NCBI GenBank assembly: GCA_964463355.1
Contig: CAYXBP010000003.1
Span: 62,001-126,000, forward strand
Direction of reading: 5' to 3'
Length of the DNA: 64,000 nt
From: Firm-04 sp964463355
GTDB taxonomy: Bacteria; Bacillota; Clostridia; Oscillospirales; Ruminococcaceae
Under the pieces are notes generated by a model, which saw only the letters and a program-made list of their open reading frames with translations, was not told the DNA's origin and did not search any database. Below are positions 1-7,063 of the stretch, piece after piece; position 1 is the stretch's first letter; every line of letters begins with the position of its first letter. The position numbers were made by a program, and so were the translations under genes.

Positions 1-179
1 AGGCACTGTATGAGCAGTATGTTCCCGCAGGCTTTGTTAATTTCAAGATAGAGGGACGTTCGCTGCCCGATATCAATGTATTGGAAACCTACATCTACTA
101 CATGGTAAAACCCCAGTGGCAAGACCGCATCCGCTTGGAACTGCTGCTGCGGTTGACCAAAAAATACAAATATTTTTGA
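1..179 (+). CDS. C-terminal end of an unidentified protein (cut by window edge)
   Basis: An open frame enters from the left edge and ends with TGA at 177-179, giving 58 residues. It contains FKIEGRSLP followed by LETYIYYMVKPQW and a basic tail. The FKIEGR string recalls U32-peptidase-like TIM-barrel proteins, but too little is left to name a family. The stop lies 26 nt before the next gene, which has its own ribosome binding site, so the two could be co-transcribed. Confidence 0.6.
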   Translation, partial: ALYEQYVPAGFVNFKIEGRSLPDINVLETYIYYMVKPQWQDRIRLELLLRLTKKYKYF

Positions 180-205
180 CGTATTACGCAGAAAGGACAA
201 ATGCT

Positions 206-1039
206 ATGGGACTGTTTTCAAAAAAGAACAACGATAATCTGAAATTCCGCAACAAGGAAATGGTGGAGCGCGGCGAGTTTCGCGGAAATGCGCTGAGCCA
301 TTTGGTGCTGCCCGATGCTATCCGTATTGTTGGCGAGGACGCTTTCCGCGAATGTCGGAATCTGCAAGCTGTTACACTCTCTGCAAAGGTTTGCGAGCTG
401 GGCGCATATGCATTCCGCGATTGTGATGCATTGGAAACTGTTATTTTCCCCGAAGAAATGCGCTATCCTGACGGATCCAATGGTGAAATCGGCATTGGAT
501 GCTTCGACGGCTGTGGGCTTATCCGTCAGCTGGTGATCCCCGAGGGGGTTGCCGTGATTCATGCGAATGCCTTCCACAACTGTGCCGCATTGGAATACGT
601 CAAGCTGCCCCGTACACTGCGCGCGATTCGTAGTGGTGCATTTTCGGGCTGTGCGAGATTGCAGACCCTTGAAATGTCGGCTATTCCCGAATTGATTGCT
701 GCTGATTCCTTCGTAGAAACGCCGCAGCAGGCGTATATTTCCTCTGTGCGCAAGCCCGTGTTGACGGTCATGCATACCTCTTCTTTTGGTCTGCCGGAGA
801 TTTATCAGTTTGCTGCTGTTCCTCGTTTGATCGGCGTGGAACAGACAGAGCATGATATGTCTGTGGTAATTGATGCGATTGATGAAGATCGATTGAGTTT
901 CCGTATCACGCGATTTACCCATGCAGGGGGCATCCATACCATTCCGAAAAACGAGCCGACCAGACTGTTTCATGAAGAATATGACTGCAACGGCGGTGCA
1001 GGTTTGCAAACCGAGGAGATTCTTGCCTCCTACCGATAA
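206..1039 (+). CDS. BspA-type leucine-rich-repeat protein
   Basis: 277 residues from ATG 206, chosen because GAAAGGAC lies 7 nt upstream; a longer frame to 116 has no such site. From about residue 30 to 175 it carries repeats of the BspA/LRR_5 kind (AFRECRNLQAVTL, AFRDCDALETVIF, AFHNCAALEYVKL, AFSGCARLQTLEM), which form a solenoid and usually mediate protein contacts. The last 100 residues are not repetitive. There is no signal peptide or membrane segment, so it should be cytoplasmic, unlike most BspA-like surface proteins. Binding partner unknown. The gene ends before a strong hairpin terminator. Confidence 0.8.
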   Translation: MGLFSKKNNDNLKFRNKEMVERGEFRGNALSHLVLPDAIRIVGEDAFRECRNLQAVTLSAKVCELGAYAFRDCDALETVIFPEEMRYPDGSNGEIGIGCFDGCGLIRQLVIPEGVAVIHANAFHNCAALEYVKLPRTLRAIRSGAFSGCARLQTLEMSAIPELIAADSFVETPQQAYISSVRKPVLTVMHTSSFGLPEIYQFAAVPRLIGVEQTEHDMSVVIDAIDEDRLSFRITRFTHAGGIHTIPKNEPTRLFHEEYDCNGGAGLQTEEILASYR

Positions 1040-1065
1040 TCGTTGCTGCAACTTATATACAATGA

Positions 1066-1100
1066 AAAGCGGTATCGCCTTTTTGAGGTGATACCGCTTT
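1066..1100. terminator. Rho-independent terminator between convergent genes
   Basis: An 11-bp perfect stem (1066-1076 with 1090-1100) with a 13-nt loop, A-rich on the left and followed by T-containing sequence on the right. It lies between the plus-strand LRR gene and the minus-strand methyltransferase and may serve both. Confidence 0.75.
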
Positions 1101-1157
1101 CAGTCTTTTGAAAAGCCCATGGGATCCATCAACCTTGTTTGTTTTCGCTCACATGGA

Positions 1158-1994
1158 TCATTTACGCTTCAGATTTCCCAGTTCCCAGAAAGCCACTGCG
1201 CCGGCGGCAGCTACATTCAACGAATCCACATTATGTGTCATGGGAATCTTGACAGCATAATCGCAGTCGGCAATGGTGGCATCGTCAAGCCCATCCCCCT
1301 CTGTGCCAAGCACTATAGCAAGCTGTTCCGTTTGTGCAAGTCGGGGATCATCTATGCGAAGGGTATCATCACGCAGTGCCATGGCAGCGGTCTGAAACCC
1401 CAGTTGCCGCAATTGTGCAATACCTTTTTGCGGCCAGTCGGCAGAATCCACCCCGATGTAAGTCCACGGCACTTGAAATACCGTGCCCATACTTACGCGA
1501 ACTGCGCGGCGGTACAGCGGATCACTGCAAGCAGGGGTAAGCAGTACGGCATCCATATTCAGCGCAGCAGCCGAACGGAAAATTGCGCCGATATTGGTGG
1601 AATTCATAATGTTTTCCAGTACGGCGATGCGCTTTGCACCATGACATACCTCCTCCACCGAAGGCAAGGGCTTGCGTTTCATGGCACATAATGCGCCTCT
1701 TGCCATCGTATAGCCTGTCAATTGGGTGATCACAGGTGAGTCGGCAGTAAACACGGGGATATCCCCGCAGCGCGCAAGGATCTCTTTTGCTTGTGTTTCG
1801 ATATGCTTGCGCTCCATCAGCATCGAAACAGGCTCAAAGCCTGCGTCCATAGCGCGGCATATGACTTTTGGACTTTCTGCAATGAATAAACCCGCTTGCG
1901 GCTCATAGTAGTGCATCAATTGTGTTTCGGAAAGGCGCGCATAAACGTCTAATTCAGTTGCGGCAAAGTCGGTGATTTCAATCATATTTGGCAT
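1158..1994 (-). CDS. TrmH/SpoU-family RNA 2'-O-methyltransferase
   Basis: 278 residues from ATG 1994, preceded by AAAGGGAG at good spacing; an upstream ATG at 2024 lacks such a site. The C-terminal half has the three SpoU motifs: NIMNSTNIGAIFR, RRAVRVSMG, and IVLGTEGDGL followed by IPMTHNVDSLNV, which form the knotted SAM-binding fold. The N-terminal ~100 residues resemble the substrate-binding domain seen in such enzymes. The family transfers methyl from SAM to ribose 2'-OH in rRNA or tRNA. The exact RNA target cannot be told from sequence. It stands alone between two convergent or unrelated genes. Confidence 0.9.
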   Translation of the reverse strand: MPNMIEITDFAATELDVYARLSETQLMHYYEPQAGLFIAESPKVICRAMDAGFEPVSMLMERKHIETQAKEILARCGDIPVFTADSPVITQLTGYTMARGALCAMKRKPLPSVEEVCHGAKRIAVLENIMNSTNIGAIFRSAAALNMDAVLLTPACSDPLYRRAVRVSMGTVFQVPWTYIGVDSADWPQKGIAQLRQLGFQTAAMALRDDTLRIDDPRLAQTEQLAIVLGTEGDGLDDATIADCDYAVKIPMTHNVDSLNVAAAGAVAFWELGNLKRK

Positions 1995-2074
1995 GGTTTT
2001 TCTCCCTTTGAGTGACATAGACATAATAGAGAATCAACCGAACCCTCACGCTGCTCAATTGCTAGGCAAAGCAT

Positions 2075-2839
2075 TTATCTTTTTTTGTAAATGACCAGTT
2101 CTGGATTTGCGCCGTCTTGTTCGTAGGTGGAAATCAGAATAAACTCCATGTTCGCAAGTATTCCGAAGCATCTGTTTCCGCCGTATTCACACTCCAGCTG
2201 GTTGCCGAGGTATGTAGCTTGATCATTCAAAAACTTGACTGTATTTCCGTTTGGCAGCCGATACGCCAAATTGACATAGCTGCCCACCAGCGCATTCAAT
2301 TTGGTGAGTTTTGGCATTCCATCAATATGCAGTTCGTTGATTTCTTCTATGAGGGCTTGTTTAAACTTCTCGAATTTTTGATCGCCGTCAAGTGCTTGAT
2401 AGCGTTTCCAGTAATCCAGCTTTGGCAGGGTATCGTGCAGATAGCTTCTGACATCTTTTTCCGAAAACTGATCGTTCGCCATATTCTGCACACACACATC
2501 AATCAGATCGTCCATATTGCTGTACATATATTCGCCATCGGCATAGCACCACTTACAGTAATGCTCATTGAAGCAGCCGTCTTTTTCTTTCGAGATATTG
2601 TCATCTTCAAGGGGCATTCCACAGCATTGGCAGATCAGCTTCATGGGCGAACCAAGCAGTGTATTGATTGACACATCGTATAGCTTAGAGAGCAGCTTGA
2701 GCGTTTCGGTATTGGGTACAGTTTCGCCAGTTTCCCAACGGGAAACAGCCTGACGGGTAACAAACACCTTTTCGGCAAGCTGATCCTGCGAAAATCCATG
2801 CTTAGTACGGAGTTCCAACAGAATGGTTTTGGTTTCCAT
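2075..2839 (-). CDS. Xre-family regulator fused to a zinc ribbon
   Basis: 254 residues from ATG 2839. Residues 1-60 form a helix-turn-helix of the Xre/HTH_3 type (SQDQLAEKVFVTRQAVSRWE), expected to bind DNA. Residues about 68-100 hold two Cys pairs (CQCCGMPL and YCKWCYADG) typical of a small zinc ribbon. The remaining ~150 residues are not recognised; the middle looks helical and the last 80 residues beta-rich. The fusion suggests a transcription factor that senses something through the C-terminal part. It has its own promoter at 2871-2899 and is not coupled to the pyruvate formate-lyase genes upstream. Confidence 0.8.
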   Translation of the reverse strand: METKTILLELRTKHGFSQDQLAEKVFVTRQAVSRWETGETVPNTETLKLLSKLYDVSINTLLGSPMKLICQCCGMPLEDDNISKEKDGCFNEHYCKWCYADGEYMYSNMDDLIDVCVQNMANDQFSEKDVRSYLHDTLPKLDYWKRYQALDGDQKFEKFKQALIEEINELHIDGMPKLTKLNALVGSYVNLAYRLPNGNTVKFLNDQATYLGNQLECEYGGNRCFGILANMEFILISTYEQDGANPELVIYKKR

Positions 2840-2870
2840 GGTGATATTCTCCTTCGTTTAGTATGGGTTT

Positions 2871-2899
2871 ATTGTATCATATTCTCGAAGGAAGGGCAA
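2871..2899 (-). promoter_or_regulatory. Promoter of the Xre/zinc-ribbon gene
   Basis: On the minus strand TTGCCC (2899-2894), 17-nt spacer, TACAAT (2876-2871), 32 nt before the start codon. Confidence 0.55.
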
Positions 2900-2939
2900 G
2901 CAACTACCTGTTGCTATGCAAATTGTATCGGTCGAGGTA

Positions 2940-3692
2940 TTATGTCCGCAATGTACGCACTGCCTGTATGCCATGCAGAATATGCATTTTGGCTTGTATG
3001 GCAGCTTCTTTGGCAAGGGCAGGTACGCCCTCCAGCGGATAGGGGATACCCATAGCGGCATACTTTACTTTGCCCATAGTGTGATAGGGTATCACATCCA
3101 GTGCTTGCAGATTTCGCAGGCTGCCGATGCATCTTCCCAGCTGTTCCAGTTCTGCGGGGTCATCAGTCAGGTCTGGTATTACAACTCTGCGCACCCAAAT
3201 GGGAATCTGCCGTTGTTCCAGATACTTTGCAAAGGAGAAAATCTGCGCATTGTCCATCCCTGTCAGCGATTTGTGCGCTTTCCGGTCGGTATGCTTGATA
3301 TCCAGCAGCACAAGATCGGTGCATTCTGTCAGACGATTCATTTTCTCCTGCTGTATCGGATCATTTGGTGCAAACACCGCCCCAGAAGTATCAATGCAGG
3401 TATGTATACCAGACTGCTTGGCGGCGGCAAACAGCTCAATGAGGAAATCCAGTTGCAGCAGCGGCTCACCGCCCGTTACAGTGATACCGCCCGTCTTGTA
3501 AAACGGGCGGTTTTTGTTGTATGCTTCCAGAAGTGCTTCCACGGTATATTCCGTTCCGCCGTGCATCTCCCATGTATCGGGATTATGGCAATATTTACAG
3601 CGCAGGGGGCAGCCCTGCATGAATATCACATAGCGCACACCAGGGCCATCCACCGTGCCGAAACTCTCAATGGAGTGGATTCTTCCTGTCAT
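2940..3692 (-). CDS. pflA: Pyruvate formate-lyase activating enzyme
   Basis: 250 residues from ATG 3692. A GTG at 3701, overlapping the stop of the preceding gene, is an alternative; neither has a clear Shine-Dalgarno, so translational coupling is likely. The radical-SAM cluster motif is GCPLRCKYCHNP (Cys 28, 32, 35), preceded by the family signature ESFGTVDGPGVR. VTGGEPLLQ and DTSG are the usual SAM-binding and barrel motifs. The enzyme reduces SAM to a 5'-deoxyadenosyl radical that abstracts hydrogen from the catalytic glycine of pyruvate formate-lyase. Here that glycine lies in the small separate protein encoded immediately upstream, so this small protein is the expected substrate. Confidence 0.95.
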   Translation of the reverse strand: MTGRIHSIESFGTVDGPGVRYVIFMQGCPLRCKYCHNPDTWEMHGGTEYTVEALLEAYNKNRPFYKTGGITVTGGEPLLQLDFLIELFAAAKQSGIHTCIDTSGAVFAPNDPIQQEKMNRLTECTDLVLLDIKHTDRKAHKSLTGMDNAQIFSFAKYLEQRQIPIWVRRVVIPDLTDDPAELEQLGRCIGSLRNLQALDVIPYHTMGKVKYAAMGIPYPLEGVPALAKEAAIQAKMHILHGIQAVRTLRT

Positions 3693-3697
3693 AGCAA

Positions 3698-3940
3698 TCA
3701 CATGGCATCGTGGAAGGTGCGAGAAATGACTTCATCCTGCTGTTCTTTGGTCAGCTTGATGAAATTGACCGCATAGCCGCTGACGCGCACGGTAAGCTGC
3801 GGATATTTTTCGGGATGCGCCTGTGCGTCCAGAAGGGTTTCTTTTGAAAAAACATTCACGTTCAGGTGATGCCCACCTTTTTGTGCGTAGGCATCCAGCA
3901 GTGCCACCAGGTTGTCGATCTGCTTTTGTGTTGCAGCCAT
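3698..3940 (-). CDS. Stand-alone glycyl-radical domain of pyruvate formate-lyase (small chain)
   Basis: 80 residues from ATG 3940, with AAAGGAGC upstream at good spacing. It aligns with only the last ~75 residues of ordinary PflB: HHLNVNV, HPEKYPQLT, then RVSGYAVNF with the radical glycine at residue 55, and TKEQQDEVISRTF at the end. It follows the large chain by 28 nt and precedes pflA, so all three are one operon. YfiD/GrcA is a known stand-alone homologue that repairs a cleaved complete PFL. Here the large chain lacks the segment, so this protein must supply the radical in normal turnover. The name 'small chain' is descriptive, not an established symbol. Confidence 0.9.
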   Translation of the reverse strand: MAATQKQIDNLVALLDAYAQKGGHHLNVNVFSKETLLDAQAHPEKYPQLTVRVSGYAVNFIKLTKEQQDEVISRTFHDAM

Positions 3941-3968
3941 GATCTTGCTCCTTTCGCGGTAAAAACGT

Positions 3969-6080
3969 TTAGGATTCGGTTTCGTCAATATCCAGTCCTT
4001 CAAACACAGTAGGTATCATGCAAGCACCGTTTGTGCAATCAAAGTTGATGACAAGATCGTCTGTAAAAATGTGGTCATCCTGCCCCAGCGCACCAGGAAC
4101 GATGGAGAACGTATTGGAGATGCCGTCCTGCGCATCTTTGAAGGGCAGTTTGGAAACCGATGCGAGTGAAGCCACTGCACCATGGGTATCACGGCGGTGC
4201 ATGGGATTCGCACCTGGTGCAAAGGGCTCACCCTTTTTACGTCCATCGGGGGTTGAACCTGTATGCTTGCCGTATACCACATTGGAGGTAATGGTTAGAA
4301 TCGAGGTAGTGGGGATGCCATCGCGGTAGGTGTGGTTTTTGCGAATATGCTCCATAAAGCGGTGTACGATATCGTAAGCAATTCGATCGACGCGGTCATC
4401 ATCGTTGCCATATTTCGGGAAATCGCCCTCTACCACATAATCCACTGCGAGGCCGTTCTCATCACGTATGACCCTGACCTTGGCATATTTGATTGCAGAG
4501 AGGGAATCTGCGACAACGGAAAGCCCCGCTATACCGGTTGCAAACCATCGCGTGACATTCTTGTCATGCAGTGCCATTTGCAGCTTTTCGTAGCAGTATT
4601 TGTCATGCATATAGTGAATGATATTCAGCGTGTTGACATATACGCCTGCAAGCCACTGCATCATATCGTCATATTTCTTCATCACTTCGTCATAGTCCAG
4701 ATATTCAGAGGTGATGGGTCTGTATTCGGGTGCAACTTGCTTGCCAGTCATTTCGTCAATGCCACCGTTGATGGCGTACAGCAAACATTTTGCCAGATTA
4801 GCCCTTGCGCCGAAGAACTGCATTTCCTTGCCGACCTTCATGGAAGATACACAGCAGGCAATGGCATAATCATCACCATGCAGCACGCGCATCAAATCGT
4901 CGTTTTCGTACTGAATTGACGAAGTTTCAATAGAAATCTTGGCACAGAACCGCTTGAAATGATCAGGCAAACGGGGCGACCACAGTACTGTCAGATTCGG
5001 TTCTGGCGCGGCACCGAGGTTTTCCAGCGTATGCAGATAACGATAGGACATTTTTGTGACCATATGGCGGCCATCAATGCCAATACCTGCAATGGATTCT
5101 GTGACCCACTGGGGGTCGCCCGAAAACAGCGCGTTATATTCTGGGGTACGAGCAAATTTGATCAGGCGCAGTTTCATAATGAAGTGGTCGACCAGCTCTT
5201 GTATTTCCGATTCTGTAAACACGCCATTTTTCAGGTCACGCTCCGCGTAGATATCCAGGAAAGTGGAGGTTCTGCCAAGGGACATCGCCGCGCCGTTTTG
5301 CTCCTTGACAGCAGCAAGGTAGCCAAAATACAGCCATTGGATCGCCTCTTTGGTATTGCGTGCAGGCTTTGAGATATCAAAGCCATAGCTTGCAGCCATA
5401 ACTTTCAAGTCTTGCAGTGCGCGGATCTGCTCTGCCAACTCTTCGCGATCACGAATCACCTGCGAATACATTGCGGAACGTGTGGTGCGTTTCTGTTCTT
5501 CTTTATCTTCAATGAGCCTGTCCACGCCGTACAGTGCCACTCTGCGGTAGTCGCCGATAATTCTGCCGCGACCATAGGCATCGGGCAGCCCCGTGATAAT
5601 ATGACTGGAGCGGCAGGCACGCATTTCGGGGGTGTAGGCATCAAATACGCCTGCATTGTGTGTTTTGCGGTGTATGGTGAAGAACTCCTTGACCTGCGGA
5701 TCAATGGTGTAGCCATGGTCGCGGCAAGCTTTCTCTGCCATACGGATGCCGCCATAGGGCATCAGGGCACGTTTAAAAGGTTTGTCTGTCTGAAATCCTA
5801 CGATCTGCTCCTTGTCCTTATCCAGATATCCAGGGCCGTGAGAGGTGATTGTAGAGATGATTTTTGTATCCATATCCAGCACACCACCTGCCTCGCGTTC
5901 TTGGCGAGAAAGCTCCAAAACCTGTGCCCAGAGTTCTTTGGTGCGCTGCGTCGGGCCGCAGAGGAAATCCTCAGTGCCCTCATACTGGGTAAAGTTGTGA
6001 CGAATAAAGCTGCGCACAGCGATCTCGTTTACCCATGTTCCTTTTTCAAAGCCATTCCAGCCTTCATACATCTGATTCAT
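3969..6080 (-). CDS. pflB: Pyruvate formate-lyase large chain lacking the glycyl-radical segment
   Basis: 703 residues from ATG 6080; GGAG lies 9 nt upstream, and the ATG at 6086 is too close to it. PFL converts pyruvate and CoA to formate and acetyl-CoA without oxygen. The barrel with the catalytic Cys pair is intact (YAIACCVS, Cys 409-410; QFFGARANLAK), as are GSTPDGRKKGEPFAPGANP and ISNTFSIVP. Normal PflB continues from that point into the glycyl-radical loop. This chain instead ends with about 37 residues of other sequence, including DCTNGACMIPTVFEGLD, and stops. The missing part is the next gene. A frameshift is unlikely because the downstream gene has its own start and ribosome binding site. 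Confidence 0.92.
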   Translation of the reverse strand: MNQMYEGWNGFEKGTWVNEIAVRSFIRHNFTQYEGTEDFLCGPTQRTKELWAQVLELSRQEREAGGVLDMDTKIISTITSHGPGYLDKDKEQIVGFQTDKPFKRALMPYGGIRMAEKACRDHGYTIDPQVKEFFTIHRKTHNAGVFDAYTPEMRACRSSHIITGLPDAYGRGRIIGDYRRVALYGVDRLIEDKEEQKRTTRSAMYSQVIRDREELAEQIRALQDLKVMAASYGFDISKPARNTKEAIQWLYFGYLAAVKEQNGAAMSLGRTSTFLDIYAERDLKNGVFTESEIQELVDHFIMKLRLIKFARTPEYNALFSGDPQWVTESIAGIGIDGRHMVTKMSYRYLHTLENLGAAPEPNLTVLWSPRLPDHFKRFCAKISIETSSIQYENDDLMRVLHGDDYAIACCVSSMKVGKEMQFFGARANLAKCLLYAINGGIDEMTGKQVAPEYRPITSEYLDYDEVMKKYDDMMQWLAGVYVNTLNIIHYMHDKYCYEKLQMALHDKNVTRWFATGIAGLSVVADSLSAIKYAKVRVIRDENGLAVDYVVEGDFPKYGNDDDRVDRIAYDIVHRFMEHIRKNHTYRDGIPTTSILTITSNVVYGKHTGSTPDGRKKGEPFAPGANPMHRRDTHGAVASLASVSKLPFKDAQDGISNTFSIVPGALGQDDHIFTDDLVINFDCTNGACMIPTVFEGLDIDETES

Positions 6081-6128
6081 ACGCATTATCTCCTTGCTGT
6101 ATTGCCTGAAAAGAATCTTCCACCCTCT

Positions 6129-6157
6129 ATTATACATAATTTCTCGCAAAAAAGAAA
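6129..6157 (-). promoter_or_regulatory. Possible promoter of the pyruvate formate-lyase operon
   Basis: A perfect minus-strand TATAAT (6134-6129) lies 48 nt before the start codon. The matching -35 position (6157-6152) is poor, so an activator may be needed or the call may be wrong. Confidence 0.35.
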
Positions 6158-6256
6158 GCCCTATTTGAAAATTTTCTTTGAATTCGGTAAAGTCACTGTT
6201 TTTTTTCGTTTCCTTGTGTACTTCCTTAGAAATATGTGATACGAATTTGCCGTTTC

Positions 6257-6285
6257 TTGACAATACGGGAATATTTTGCTAGAAT
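6257..6285 (+). promoter_or_regulatory. Promoter of hpt
   Basis: TTGACA (6257-6262), 17-nt spacer, TAGAAT (6280-6285) with an extended TGC element just before it. Confidence 0.8.
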
Positions 6286-6318
6286 GAAGGAGAAGCATAC
6301 AATGTGGGAAGGAGCAAT

Positions 6319-6876
6319 ATGACTATGTTTACACAGGAATATTATGGCAGAATCAAGCAAATTTTGATACCCCATGCGGAGATTGAAAAGCGCATTGCTG
6401 AAGCTGGCAGGCAGTTCAGTGCAGAATACGCGGGCAAGCCGCTGCTGCTTGTGACCGTGCTGAAGGGCGCGTTTGTGTTCCTGGCAGATTTTTGTCGCGC
6501 ACTGACTATTCCCTGCGAGATTGGGTTTATGCGTGTGAAAAGTTATTTTGATGGCACGGTTTCCAGTGAAAAGGTAACCATTTTGATGGATCTGGAACAG
6601 GACATCAGCCGATATCATGTGATCCTGGTGGAAGATATTGTGGATACTGGCAGAACGCTTTCGGAACTGAAAAAGCTATTGCAACAGAGAAATCCGCTTT
6701 CACTAAAGGTTGTAACACTGCTGGATAAGCCCAGCCGCAGAGAAGTGGATTTCCATGCGGATCATGCACTGTTTACCATTGAAGATCGTTTTGTGATTGG
6801 CTACGGGATGGATTGCGACGAATTGTATCGGAATCTGCCCGACATCGCAGAATATGATCCAGAATTCACTCCTTGA
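6319..6876 (+). CDS. hpt: Hypoxanthine phosphoribosyltransferase
   Basis: 185 residues from ATG 6319, with AAGGAG just upstream (ATG 6325 is also possible). It has the type I phosphoribosyltransferase PRPP loop VILVEDIVDTGRTL, the N-terminal LLLVTVLKGAFVFLADF strand-helix, and the C-terminal VIGYGMDCDELYRNLPDIA that contacts the purine. It joins PRPP to hypoxanthine (and usually guanine) to make IMP/GMP in purine salvage. Length is normal. It is a single-gene unit with a strong promoter and a strong terminator. Confidence 0.95.
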   Translation: MTMFTQEYYGRIKQILIPHAEIEKRIAEAGRQFSAEYAGKPLLLVTVLKGAFVFLADFCRALTIPCEIGFMRVKSYFDGTVSSEKVTILMDLEQDISRYHVILVEDIVDTGRTLSELKKLLQQRNPLSLKVVTLLDKPSRREVDFHADHALFTIEDRFVIGYGMDCDELYRNLPDIAEYDPEFTP

Positions 6877-6937
6877 TCGTTCTTGATACGAATTAGATAA
6901 ATCAACTGCAAAATTATTTTATGGTTTTCACAACAGA

Positions 6938-6973
6938 AAAAACCGTCAAGCTGAGAGATGCTTGACGGTTTTT
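6938..6973. terminator. Bidirectional terminator after hpt
   Basis: 14-bp stem (6938-6951 with 6960-6973), 8-nt loop, A-tract on the left and T-tract on the right, so it can stop transcription from hpt and from the EF-G-like gene. It shares the ACCGTC/GACGGT core with terminators at 20515 and 34591. Confidence 0.85.
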
Positions 6974-7063
6974 GTTCCATTTGAAACCAAATTGCACGGA
7001 ATTGTGGTGGAAAATCCTGCAAGCTTTGATTATGAACACTTGCTGGATCAATAAGCCGAGCAA

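Noticed and set aside
3698..6080. Broken pflB caused by a frameshift
   Set aside because: The second frame has its own ATG and Shine-Dalgarno, the first ends in unrelated sequence rather than in shifted PFL sequence, and the two do not overlap.
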